A DNA stretch of 25,538 nucleotides. It comes from JBGPYB01 sp041493035 (GTDB lineage Bacteria; Acidobacteriota; Vicinamibacteria; Fen-336). Below the pieces are notes generated by a model that was not told the DNA's origin, made no database searches, and worked only from the letters and a program-made list of their open reading frames with translations. Below, piece after piece: positions 10,302-18,450 of the stretch; within the stretch, counting starts at the first letter, position 1; every line of letters begins with the position of its first letter. Where the stretch lies: assembly GCA_041493035.1 (NCBI GenBank), contig JBGPYB010000063.1, positions 1 through 25,538 of the forward strand, written 5' to 3'. The position numbers and the translations under genes were made by a program.

Positions 10302-10307
10302 ATTCTA
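10302..10307 (-). promoter_or_regulatory. Candidate -10 box for the APC permease
   Basis: TAGAAT (5 of 6) ends 9 bases before the permease ATG, which would give a leader of only a few bases and agrees with the missing ribosome site. The -35 position (GGATCC at 17 bp spacing) does not match consensus, so support is limited. Confidence 0.3.
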
Positions 10308-10401
10308 CCGGAACGAGGCCCGCCGGATCCGCCTGGCGCGCGACCTGCGATCTCGAACCTGTCGATCTCGATCCGTGCCATCTGATGAGATCCGGTGACT
10401 G

Positions 10402-10410
10402 TGGTAGGAT
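10402..10410 (+). promoter_or_regulatory. Candidate extended -10 promoter of the efflux operon
   Basis: TGG-TAGGAT is an extended -10 pattern (TGn plus a 4-of-6 hexamer) about 100 bp upstream of the TolC-like start and on its strand. The -35 region is poor, as is usual for extended -10 promoters. The predicted leader of about 90 bases contains the hairpin at 10452-10467. Confidence 0.3.
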
Positions 10411-10451
10411 TGCCGTCCCTCCCTGCCTCGGCGCCAAGGCGTGCGCCAAAG

Positions 10452-10467
10452 AAGAGCGCCGGCTCTT
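10452..10467 (+). promoter_or_regulatory. Inverted repeat in the leader of the efflux operon
   Basis: AAGAGC, four bases (GCCG), then GCTCTT: perfect 6-bp arms 42 bp before the preferred TolC start. It could be a regulator site downstream of the promoter or an RNA hairpin. There is no T-tract to make it a terminator. Confidence 0.3.
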
Positions 10468-10509
10468 GCCGCCGGCCTGGCACGAACATGTATGAGAGAA
10501 CTTTCCGGT

Positions 10510-11790
10510 ATGAGAGCTTTTTGGCCGGCCGTCGTGCTCCTGATCGCTTCCCCCGGACTCAAGGCCCAGGCGGGGACGGAGCTCCTCACCCTCGACGATT
10601 GCATCCGCCTCGCTCTCGCGAGCCCCTCGGCGGTGAACGTCGCGCGCCACCAGCGCGAGATCGCCGCCCTCGGGCTCACCCAGGCCCGGGCGGCCCTCCT
10701 GCCGCAGGCTCACGCGGCGGGCGCCTTCACCTACAACAGCCCGCTCCCCGGCGGGGGTGAGGTTCCCAGCTACGTCGCGCTCAACGGTGTCCGTGAGTAC
10801 GGCGCCCTCATCACTGCCGTCCAGGAGCTCGACATCTCGGGGCGCTTGCGGGCGGCGACAGCACGTGCGCGAGCCGATCGCGGCGCCGCCGACGCGAGTG
10901 CCCTGATCGCGGAACGGGACCTCCGGCGCAGCGTCCGCGGGGCCTACCATCGGCTTCTCTTGGCGCGACATCTGGCCCAGGTGGCGCGCGACGCCCTCGA
11001 TGGAGCGCGTCGTTTCCAGGTCCGCACGCAGCAGTTGTTCGACAAGGGCGAAGCGGCCCGCGCCGACGTCGTGAAGGCCTCCGCCCAGACGGCCTTCCTC
11101 GAGCAGGCGGTGAGCGCCGCAGGGTTGGCGACTGAGACGGCCAACCACGAGCTCGCCTCTTTCTGGACGATCAACGTTGCGGATCCGCTATCGCTGGCCG
11201 ATGCCCTCGATGCCCCCGTCGCGCCGGCGGAGGCCGACGGGCCCGCTGTCGACAACCCCTTCCTGCGACGGCCCGAACGGAGCCTCCTCGAGGCCCAGCG
11301 GCTCGGTCTCGACGCCGACGCCCGCCGTTCCCATGCCGAGCTTCTGCCGCAGGCCAGCTTCACGTTCCAGTACGGGATCGACTCGCTCCGCTTCAACTGG
11401 GCCGATCATGGCTACGCGGCGTTCGTCAGCCTGAACGTCCCGATCTTCGATTGGTTCAAGACGCGCAGCGCCTCCCGCCAGATCCGATTGCAGGCGGACC
11501 AGCTCGACCTGAGCCGCCGGATCGCCGAGCGGGGCTTCTCCAGGGATTACCAGGACGCGCTCTCCCGCGTGAGTGCCAGCTACGCGCAGATCGCCCTCAC
11601 GCGAGCGCAGGTCACGCTCTCCGAGGAGAACCTGCACCTCAGCCAGGTGCGCTACGAAGGCGGAGAAGGCTCTGCCCTTGACGTGGTGTCGGCACAGAGC
11701 CAGCTCGCCGAGGCGCGCACGAACTATTACACGACCTTGGCTCGGTATCATGAGGCTCGGGCCGACCTGGCCGTGGCCGGCGGCGAGTGA
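10510..11790 (+). CDS. TolC family outer membrane efflux channel
   Basis: A 426-residue protein from the ATG at 10510. A signal peptide (MRAFWPAVVLLIASPGLKAQA) leads into LTLDDCIRLALASPSAVNVA, the start of the first OEP repeat. Long heptad-like helices rich in Ala, Leu, Arg and Gln follow, with a second repeat after about residue 240 (PERSLLEAQRLGLDADARRS, then LPQASFTFQYG). NVPIFDWFKTRSASRQ and GEGSALDVVSAQSQLAEAR are typical TolC C-terminal signatures. It forms a trimeric outer-membrane and periplasmic tunnel. Other in-frame starts exist at 10441 (GTG) and 10492 (ATG). I prefer 10510 because the signal peptide begins there and GAGAGAA lies about 9 bases upstream. It is first in the operon, followed 70 bp later by the adaptor. 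Confidence 0.9.
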   Translation: MRAFWPAVVLLIASPGLKAQAGTELLTLDDCIRLALASPSAVNVARHQREIAALGLTQARAALLPQAHAAGAFTYNSPLPGGGEVPSYVALNGVREYGALITAVQELDISGRLRAATARARADRGAADASALIAERDLRRSVRGAYHRLLLARHLAQVARDALDGARRFQVRTQQLFDKGEAARADVVKASAQTAFLEQAVSAAGLATETANHELASFWTINVADPLSLADALDAPVAPAEADGPAVDNPFLRRPERSLLEAQRLGLDADARRSHAELLPQASFTFQYGIDSLRFNWADHGYAAFVSLNVPIFDWFKTRSASRQIRLQADQLDLSRRIAERGFSRDYQDALSRVSASYAQIALTRAQVTLSEENLHLSQVRYEGGEGSALDVVSAQSQLAEARTNYYTTLARYHEARADLAVAGGE

Positions 11791-11849
11791 AGGGCATGAG
11801 ACTTGACCCGAGGAACGGGCTTCGCACGATCCGGCGCCCGACGGCACGA

Positions 11850-11855
11850 GGGAGG
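11850..11855 (+). promoter_or_regulatory. Strong ribosome binding site deciding a TTG start
   Basis: GGGAGG five bases before a TTG codon at 11861. The first in-frame ATG alternatives would remove the lipoprotein signal, so this site fixes the adaptor start at the rare TTG codon. Confidence 0.7.
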
Positions 11856-11860
11856 CGAGT

Positions 11861-12928
11861 TTGAACGCAACTCAATGGAACCGAGGGCGCGGCGTGGCCG
11901 CGGCGTGGGGTGTCGTCGGCTTGATCCTCGCGGCGGCCTGTGGGTCCCACGAGGAGGCCGAGCCTAAGCCTGTCGTCGCGGTCAAGGCGGTGCAGGCCGA
12001 GCTGGCCGACGTTCGCCTGCTGGTCCGCGCGCCCGCCACCGTCCACCCGCGACAGCAGGCCAGCCTCGCCCCCCGCATCGCCGCCCCGATCCGCGAGCTG
12101 AAGGCACGCAAGGGCGACGTCGTAGCCGCCGGGCAGGTGCTGGCGCTCCTGGAGAGCCGCGACGTCCTGGCCCAGCGCGATGACGTGGCGGCGGCCCTGC
12201 GCCAGGCACAGCAGGTCCGCGACCGAAGGACACAGCTCTTTGCCGAGGGCGCGATCCCGCAACGCGAGCTTCTTGCGAGCGAGACCGAGCTGGCCCAGGC
12301 CCAGGCCCGCTACGCGCTGATCGAAGCGCAGCTTCGCTTCACGGAGATGACGAGTCCTTTCGCGGGCGTCATCACCGAGCAGTTCCTCTACCCGGGCGAC
12401 ATGGCGAAGCCTGAGACCCCGGTCTTCACGGTGACGGACCTCGCGGTGGTCATCGCCCACGCACAGGTGCCGGAAGCGGAAACGGAGAAGCTGCGGAAGG
12501 GACAAGTCGGTGTGTTTCATCCGACCGACGCCGGCGAGACATCCTTCGAGGGCCGCGTCACGGTGGTGAACCGCGCGGTAGACCCGGCGCGACGGACGAT
12601 CGAGGTCTGGATCGAGATCCCGAACGGCGCCGGCGGGATGCGGACGGGCGTCTTCGGCAACGTGGACATCGTCACGGGTACGGCGCCCGGCAGCGTCGTG
12701 GTCCCCGTCGAAGCCGTCGAGTTCGCGAGCGGCACCCGCAAGGGAACCGTCCTCGTCGTGGACGAGAAGCACATCGCGCATCGGCGGGACGTCGAAGCCG
12801 GCGACGTCTCGGCCGGTAGGGCACAGATCCTCGGCGGCCTCAAGGCTGGCGAGACCGTCGTTGTCGAAGGCGGCTACGGTCTGGCTGACGGGACCGAGGT
12901 ACGCCTCGCGGCGAGCGACAAGTCGTGA
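11861..12928 (+). CDS. RND efflux periplasmic adaptor (membrane fusion protein), lipoprotein
   Basis: A 355-residue protein. The signal (VAAAWGVVGLILAAAC) has a lipobox with Cys27, so the adaptor is membrane-anchored. The order is that of the HlyD/AcrA family. The lipoyl-like half motif at about 70-90 reads APIRELKARKGDVVAAGQVL and is followed by a helical hairpin (about 95-150, LAQRDDVAAALRQAQQVRDR). The second lipoyl half is SPFAGVITEQFLYPGDMAKP (about 166-185). A beta barrel follows (DLAVVIAHAQVPEAETEKLR), then a membrane-proximal domain ending GLADGTEVRL. It bridges pump and channel. The TTG start is supported by the GGGAGG site. The stop overlaps the pump start as GTGA (12925-12928). The short helical hairpin resembles metal- and multidrug-type adaptors alike, so substrate class is open. 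Confidence 0.92.
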   Translation: MNATQWNRGRGVAAAWGVVGLILAAACGSHEEAEPKPVVAVKAVQAELADVRLLVRAPATVHPRQQASLAPRIAAPIRELKARKGDVVAAGQVLALLESRDVLAQRDDVAAALRQAQQVRDRRTQLFAEGAIPQRELLASETELAQAQARYALIEAQLRFTEMTSPFAGVITEQFLYPGDMAKPETPVFTVTDLAVVIAHAQVPEAETEKLRKGQVGVFHPTDAGETSFEGRVTVVNRAVDPARRTIEVWIEIPNGAGGMRTGVFGNVDIVTGTAPGSVVVPVEAVEFASGTRKGTVLVVDEKHIAHRRDVEAGDVSAGRAQILGGLKAGETVVVEGGYGLADGTEVRLAASDKS

Positions 12929-15900
12929 CGCCCCGGCTGGGACAGTTCGTCGAGGCACACGGCCGGGCGCTGCTGCTGGTCGTCCTCAGCTTCGCCGTGG
13001 CCGGTTCGATCTTCGCGTTCCGATTGCCGGTGGCGATTTTCCCGCAGACCGACTTCCCCCGAGTCGTGATCCTGGTGGACAACGGCATCGCTCCGGTGAA
13101 TATCCAGGCTCTCACCGTCACGCGTCCCATCGAGGAAGCCATCCGCATCGTCCCGGGCATCACGAACGTGCGTTCCGTGACCGCCCGTGGCTCGGCGGAG
13201 ATCAGCGTCTTCTTCCGCTGGGACGTAGACGTCCTGAACAGCCTCCATCTGATCCAGGGGCGCATCTCGCAGATCACGCCATTGTTGCCGCCGGGCTGCC
13301 GCTTCTACATCAACCGCCTCACCTTCTCCGTCTTCCCGATGATCGGCTTCAGCATCACTTCCCCGACACGAAGCCCGACCGACCTCTGGGAGCTGGCCTA
13401 CTACAATCTGGCGCCCCGCCTCTACAGACTTCCCGGTGTGGCCGAGACGCGCATCGTGGGCGGGCGGGCGCCCGAGTACCACGTGCTGGTCGAGCCGGAA
13501 AAGCTCAACGGCTACGGCCTGCCCTTGACGAAGGTCGTCGAGGCGATCCGGAACAACAACAGGATCGAAGCCGCGGGCATGGTGCAGGAGAACTACCATC
13601 TTTACCTGACGGCGGTGACCGGCCTCATGCGCGGCCAGGAGGACATCGAAAACGCCGTCGTGGAGGTCGTGGGCGGCACGCCGGTGCTGGTCAAGGACGT
13701 GGCCCACGTGGTGCGCGGCGAGCGGCCGACCTACAACATAGTGACGGCCAACGGCCGGCCCGCGGTGCTTGTCAACGTCCTCCAGCAGCCCGACGGGAAC
13801 GCCATCCAGATCGCCGACGACGTCAACCGCGAGTTGCGCGAGATCCGCAAGAGCCTGCCCCCCGACATCAAGCTGGCCACCTTCTACGACCAGTCCATCC
13901 TCGTCCGCGATTCCATCGGGAGCGTGACCGAGAGCATCCTGATCGGCCTCGCGCTCTCCGTGGTCGTGCTATTGGGGTTCCTCAAGAGCTGGCGCACGAC
14001 CGTCGTCGCCGCTCTCGTGATCCCGATCTCGACCTTGATCGCCATCGTCTTCATGAAGCTCTTCAACATGAGCTTCAACATCATGACCCTGGGGGGCATC
14101 GCGGCGTCCATCGGCGTCGTGATCGACGACGCCATCGTGATGGTGGAGAACATCGTCGTGCATTTGTCCATGGGCCAGGACGCGAAGAAGGCGGCTCGCA
14201 GCGCCATCCAGGAGCTGACACCCGCCCTCATCGGCTCCACCCTGACGCCGATCATGGTGTTCGTCCCCCTGATCTTCCTGGGCGGCATCACGGCCGTCTT
14301 CTTCCGTGCCCTGGCCATGGCCCTCGTCACCGCGCTCCTGGCCTCCCTGTTCCTCGCGATCTTCTTCACGCCCGTGCTGGCGGGCTTTCTCCTGCTCCCG
14401 CGGGTTGGCCCCGCCACGACCGACCTCGAGGAGGCCGAGCAGGCCGGCGAAGGCCGCTGGCTTCGTTGGCTGACTGGCCGCTACGGAGCGGCGCTGCACT
14501 GGTGCCTCGGCCACACGCGGAGCGTCCTTGCGGCGGCGCTCGTCATCGTGGCCGCGTCGGTCGGAATCTACTTCCAGCTCGGCAGTGGTTTCTTGCCGGA
14601 GACGGACGAAGGCGCCTTCGTCCTCGACTACGTGATGCCTTCGGGCACATCGCTCCAGGAGAGCCACCGCGTCCTCAGCCATATCGAGCGCTTCCTGCTC
14701 GAGACACCGGAGGTCGAGGGCTACTCGCTCCGGCTCGGGGCGCGGCTGGCCCTGGCCATCGCCGAGCCCAACACCGGCGATTTCCTGGTCAAGCTCAAGC
14801 GCGAGCGAAAGCGCTCCCTCGAGGATGTGACCAACGAGCTACGCCGGAAGATCAACGGGGCCGAGCCGGCCATCGAAGTGGAGTTCCCCCACATCCTCGA
14901 GGACCTGATCGGCGACCTCGCGTGGTCGCCGCAGCCCATCGAGATCAAGATCTACAACGACGACCCGGCCGTGTTCACGGCGGTGGCCCACGACGTCGAA
15001 GAATGGCTGCCCAAGGTGAAGGGCGTCGTCGATGTCGCGAACCGCAACGTCGTGATCGGTCCCGCCGTCAACTTCCGGGTGGATCCGCAGAAGGCCAAAC
15101 GGGCCGGCTTCGATGTCGGCGACGTGGCGGCCATCGAGGCGGCGGTCCTCGACGGCGAGCTGACCTCCAACATGATCCACGGCGACCGACTGATCGGCAT
15201 CCGGGTCCGCTACCCGGCGGAGCGCCGGACCACCGTCGAACAGCTCAGGTCCCTGCTGCTCACGTCCCCCGCGGGCGTCACGCTGCCCCTGTCCAGCATC
15301 GCCGACGTCGAGGTCGAGGAAGGGCAGGCCGAGATCCATCGCGAGAACCTGCGACCGCTGGCAACGGTCACGGCCCAGCTCTCCGGCCGCGACCTCGGCT
15401 CGGCCATGGCCGAGATCCGTGAGCGCCTGTTCAAGGAAGTCTCGATCCCCCCTCACACCGAGGTCGAGTTCGGCGGCCTTTACCGGATCCAGCGCGAGTC
15501 GTTCCTCGGCTTGACGCAGGTGTTGCTGATGTCGATCCTGCTGATCTTCATCATCCTGGTCTTCGAGTTCCGGTCGTTTTCCCACCCGATCGCGATCCTG
15601 GTGGCGACGATCCTTTGCGGCTTCGGCGCGCTCCTCGCGCTCTACGTGACCGGCTCGACTCTCAACGTGTCGTCCTTCATGGGCGCCATCATGGTGGTCG
15701 GCATCGTCCACAAGAACGGGATCCTGATGCTCGACGCGGAGCAGCACTTCTCGGCCCAGGGTCATCCCTTGCGGGATGCGATCTTCCGCGCCGGCCGGCG
15801 CCGCTTGCGACCGATCCTGATGACCGCACTCGCGACCATCGTCGGCATGGTGCCGCTCGCCCTGGGCGTGGGCTCCGGAGCGCAGATGCTGCAACCCCTG

Positions 15901-15996
15901 GCGATCGCCGTTATCGGTGGCGTTGCGGTGTCGATGGTGCTGTCGCTTCTGATCACACCTGTCTTGTTCTGCCTCTTGCGCGAGCGCGGCCTCTAG
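12925..15996 (+). CDS. RND-type efflux pump, inner-membrane permease
   Basis: A 1023-residue protein with the internal duplication of RND pumps: TM1 near the N-terminus (LLLVVLSFAVAGSIFAFRLP), a large periplasmic domain, a cluster of TMs from about 335 to 495, and a second copy after about 530. Proton-relay residues are present: the TM4 pair Asp401-Asp402 in GVVIDDAIVMVEN and Lys930 in GIVHKNGILMLD. The DDA form of TM4 is that of the HAE (hydrophobe/multidrug) class; the heavy-metal class has DGA. Several parts, such as NIQALTVTRPIEEAIRIVPG, recall CzcA-like pumps, so export of organic compounds is favoured but not proved. The GTG start overlaps the adaptor stop. Length and motifs look complete. 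Confidence 0.93.
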   Translation: MTPRLGQFVEAHGRALLLVVLSFAVAGSIFAFRLPVAIFPQTDFPRVVILVDNGIAPVNIQALTVTRPIEEAIRIVPGITNVRSVTARGSAEISVFFRWDVDVLNSLHLIQGRISQITPLLPPGCRFYINRLTFSVFPMIGFSITSPTRSPTDLWELAYYNLAPRLYRLPGVAETRIVGGRAPEYHVLVEPEKLNGYGLPLTKVVEAIRNNNRIEAAGMVQENYHLYLTAVTGLMRGQEDIENAVVEVVGGTPVLVKDVAHVVRGERPTYNIVTANGRPAVLVNVLQQPDGNAIQIADDVNRELREIRKSLPPDIKLATFYDQSILVRDSIGSVTESILIGLALSVVVLLGFLKSWRTTVVAALVIPISTLIAIVFMKLFNMSFNIMTLGGIAASIGVVIDDAIVMVENIVVHLSMGQDAKKAARSAIQELTPALIGSTLTPIMVFVPLIFLGGITAVFFRALAMALVTALLASLFLAIFFTPVLAGFLLLPRVGPATTDLEEAEQAGEGRWLRWLTGRYGAALHWCLGHTRSVLAAALVIVAASVGIYFQLGSGFLPETDEGAFVLDYVMPSGTSLQESHRVLSHIERFLLETPEVEGYSLRLGARLALAIAEPNTGDFLVKLKRERKRSLEDVTNELRRKINGAEPAIEVEFPHILEDLIGDLAWSPQPIEIKIYNDDPAVFTAVAHDVEEWLPKVKGVVDVANRNVVIGPAVNFRVDPQKAKRAGFDVGDVAAIEAAVLDGELTSNMIHGDRLIGIRVRYPAERRTTVEQLRSLLLTSPAGVTLPLSSIADVEVEEGQAEIHRENLRPLATVTAQLSGRDLGSAMAEIRERLFKEVSIPPHTEVEFGGLYRIQRESFLGLTQVLLMSILLIFIILVFEFRSFSHPIAILVATILCGFGALLALYVTGSTLNVSSFMGAIMVVGIVHKNGILMLDAEQHFSAQGHPLRDAIFRAGRRRLRPILMTALATIVGMVPLALGVGSGAQMLQPLAIAVIGGVAVSMVLSLLITPVLFCLLRERGL

Positions 15997-15999
15997 GCC

Positions 16000-18324
16000 A
16001 TGGGAGCGCGTGGGCGTCGAGCCAGCCTGCGTCGCGCCGCCTTCCTCTTCCTGATCGCCGCCACTCTTGCGCTCGCGTGGCTCCTCCTCGCCCGGCCGCG
16101 CTGGAGCCGCTCGTTCTTCGCGCCCAAGACCCCGAAGAACCTGCTGCTCGTTTCCATCGACACGCTGCGCGCCGATCATCTGGGCTGCTTCGGTTACGCG
16201 GCGGCGCAAACCCCGCGGCTCGATGCCCTTGCGCGCTCCGGTCTCAGCTTCACACGCGCCACGACCGTGATGCCGCTGACGCTGCCCGCGCATTCCTCCC
16301 TGATGACGGGCACGTTTCCCGCCTGGCACGGCGTGCGCGACAACGGCGGGTTCTACGTGGCCGACGAACAGGTCACGCTGGCCGAGACGCTGCGCGACAA
16401 GGGCTTTCGAACGGGCGGCTTCGTCTCGGCGTTCGTGCTCGACCATCGCTGGGGCATCGCGCAGGGCTTCGAGAAGTACTTCGACGACTTCGATCTCGAG
16501 AAGTTCGGCGACGCGCCCGGCATGGACTCGATCCAGCGCCCGGGCTCGGAGACCGTGGACCAGGCGCTCGCGTGGCTGCAAGCCGACCGCGAACGGCCCT
16601 TCTTCGCCTGGGTCCACCTCTACGATCCGCACACGCCCTACGAAGCCCCGGAGCCGTTTCGCTCGCGCTTCCCGAGCACGATGATCGGCGCCTACGACGC
16701 CGAGATCGCGACGGCCGACGCGCAGGTCGGCCGGCTGCTCGATGCCCTGGACGCCGAGGGACGGCTCGACAACACACTCGTCGTGGTCACGGGCGACCAT
16801 GGCGAGATGCTGGGTGAGCACGGCGAGCAGTCCCACGGCTTCTTCATCTACGACGCCGCCACCCATATCCCGGTGATCGTCTCGGGCCCGGGCGTCCCGG
16901 CCCGCGAAGTGCCCGATCAGATCCGGATCGTGGACCTGATGCCCACGGCTCTCGAGCTGCTGCACGTCGCCGTGCCGAAGCAGGTGCAAGGCGTGAGCCT
17001 CATGCCCCTCACCCGCGGCGAGCACCTGTCCCTCGTCGCTCAGTCCGAGAGCTGGTACCCGCGCTATCACTACGGCTGGAGCGAGCTGATCTCGCTCCAG
17101 GACAATCGCGTCCAGTACATCCGCGCCCCGCGGCCCGAGCTCTACGACCTTCAGGTCGACCCGGGCGAGCTCGTCGACAAGTCGAAGGAGGCCGCCGGAC
17201 GGATCGCCACGCTCGAGCGAGCGCTCACCGACCACCTCGCCCGCAGCGCGAGCGCCACAGCCGCCAAGGGACCTCAGACGATCGACGCCGAAGCCGAGGA
17301 AAAGCTCGCCGCGCTCGGCTACGTCGGCGGCGGCGTGAGCGCGCGCCATCTCGAGGACCGCCCTCGCGGCGATCCCAAGGACAAGATCGGTCTCTACAAC
17401 CTCCTCAAGCAGGCGGGCGGCGCCTCGGTCGAAGGTCGCATCGACGAGGCGATCGTGACGGTCCAGAAGGCGATCGCGGCGGACCCGGAGATCGTCGAGG
17501 CCTACATGCTGCTCGGCAACTTCGAGAAAAAGGCGAAGCGGCCACCGCAGGCCATCGCTTCCTACAAGCAGGCTTTGAAGCTGGATCCGGACCACCAGGG
17601 AGCGCTGTTCAGCCTGGCGATCGCCTACAAGGACCTCGGACGGCTGGAAGAGGCCCGGGTCGGCTTCGAACGGGCGCAAACACTCGACCCGCGCAACGGC
17701 AGGGTGCTCTGGCAGCTCGCCGATCTCTTCATGCGGCAAGGGCATCCCGACAAGGCCCAGGCCGTGATCCGCGACGCGCTCGCGCGCAAAGTGGAGGAGC
17801 ATCGCTTTCTGCTGAAGCTGGGCGAAAGCCAGATCGAGGCGAAGCAGTTTGACGAGGCCGAGAAGTCGCTGCGCCTGGCCCTCGAGAAGAAGCCCGGGCT
17901 CGACACCGCGAACTTCAATCTCGGGCTCGTCTACGAGGAGCGCGGGGAGATCGACAAGGCGATCACCGCATACGAAGCCGAGCTGGCCACGAACGCCAAG
18001 GCGCAGCGGGCCGCCTTCAACGTCGCGAAGCTGCTCCAGAAGAAGGGCCGCCTCAGGGAGGCGGTGGCCCGGTTTCGCAAGGCGGTCGAGCTGCAACCCG
18101 ATTTCGGCACCGGGCAGCTCTACCTCGCGAAGGCTCTCCTCGACTCGGGCGACCTCGGCGGCGCTGAGGAGTGGGCACGCAAGGGGCTCGTCTCGAAGCC
18201 GGATCCGGGGATAGCGCCCCTCGGCCATTTCGTCCTGGCGGACGTCTTCAATCGCCAGGGGCGCGAAGCGGAGGCGCGGCGCGAGGTGGCGGCGGCCGAA
18301 CGACTCGGGCGCGGCGGGAAGTGA
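16000..18324 (+). CDS. Membrane-anchored sulfatase-fold hydrolase/transferase fused to TPR repeats
   Basis: A 774-residue protein whose ATG is 3 bp after the RND pump stop. One N-terminal membrane helix (about 12-31) places the rest in the periplasm. Residues about 46-345 are an alkaline phosphatase/sulfatase fold: metal-binding Asp54 in LLLVSIDTLRADHLG, Asp266-His267 in VVVTGDHGEMLGEHGEQSHG, and YDPH at 208-211. The catalytic-nucleophile position reads T-L-P-A-H (Thr94 to His98), where true sulfatases have Cys/Ser-x-Pro-x-Arg that matures to formylglycine. It is therefore probably not a classical sulfatase; a phospho-transferase or phosphodiesterase with a Thr nucleophile is possible. Residues about 445-770 hold roughly eight TPRs. 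It is co-transcribed with the efflux genes by spacing; the functional link is unknown. Confidence 0.88.
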   Translation: MGARGRRASLRRAAFLFLIAATLALAWLLLARPRWSRSFFAPKTPKNLLLVSIDTLRADHLGCFGYAAAQTPRLDALARSGLSFTRATTVMPLTLPAHSSLMTGTFPAWHGVRDNGGFYVADEQVTLAETLRDKGFRTGGFVSAFVLDHRWGIAQGFEKYFDDFDLEKFGDAPGMDSIQRPGSETVDQALAWLQADRERPFFAWVHLYDPHTPYEAPEPFRSRFPSTMIGAYDAEIATADAQVGRLLDALDAEGRLDNTLVVVTGDHGEMLGEHGEQSHGFFIYDAATHIPVIVSGPGVPAREVPDQIRIVDLMPTALELLHVAVPKQVQGVSLMPLTRGEHLSLVAQSESWYPRYHYGWSELISLQDNRVQYIRAPRPELYDLQVDPGELVDKSKEAAGRIATLERALTDHLARSASATAAKGPQTIDAEAEEKLAALGYVGGGVSARHLEDRPRGDPKDKIGLYNLLKQAGGASVEGRIDEAIVTVQKAIAADPEIVEAYMLLGNFEKKAKRPPQAIASYKQALKLDPDHQGALFSLAIAYKDLGRLEEARVGFERAQTLDPRNGRVLWQLADLFMRQGHPDKAQAVIRDALARKVEEHRFLLKLGESQIEAKQFDEAEKSLRLALEKKPGLDTANFNLGLVYEERGEIDKAITAYEAELATNAKAQRAAFNVAKLLQKKGRLREAVARFRKAVELQPDFGTGQLYLAKALLDSGDLGGAEEWARKGLVSKPDPGIAPLGHFVLADVFNRQGREAEARREVAAAERLGRGGK

Positions 18325-18392
18325 AGCTGGCCGCGGCGACGTTTGCGGCGCGCTGCCTCTCCAACCGCTCGGCGAGCCAGCGCTGCGAGTAC

Positions 18393-18426
18393 AGGGACAG
18401 GCCGTCGGTGGTGACGACCTGTCCCT
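18393..18426. terminator. Hairpin between convergent genes, probable bidirectional terminator
   Basis: AGGGACAGG and CCTGTCCCT pair perfectly (9 bp). After one mismatch the stem continues with CGTC/GACG around a 6-base loop. It sits in the 126-bp gap between the convergent TPR-sulfatase and TonB receptor genes. There is no T-run on either side, so intrinsic termination is uncertain, and mRNA 3'-end protection is an alternative. Confidence 0.5.
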
Positions 18427-18450
18427 CCTCGTGACGCAGGAGAGCGAGCC

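Noticed and set aside
10477..10484. CTGGCACG as a sigma-54 -24 element before the TolC gene
   Set aside because: The -12 position reads TGTAT with no GC, and the site sits only about 30 bp before the start codon. It is treated as chance and lowers confidence in the similar site near pap.
11791..11860. Separate promoter for adaptor and pump in the 70-bp gap
   Set aside because: TTGACC is present, but the -10 position at 17 bp (ACGATC) does not match. Simple read-through from the TolC gene is sufficient.
12861..15422. Open frame of 853 codons on the plus strand, out of phase with the RND pump
   Set aside because: It is Arg/Pro/Gly-rich in a +1 phase over a gene whose own frame shows complete RND signatures.
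14839..18228. Very long open frame (1129 codons) on the minus strand, antisense to the RND pump and the sulfatase/TPR gene
   Set aside because: Its composition is His/Arg/Asp-rich with no recognisable domain, and it mirrors two genes with clear motifs. It is the expected by-product of high-GC third positions.
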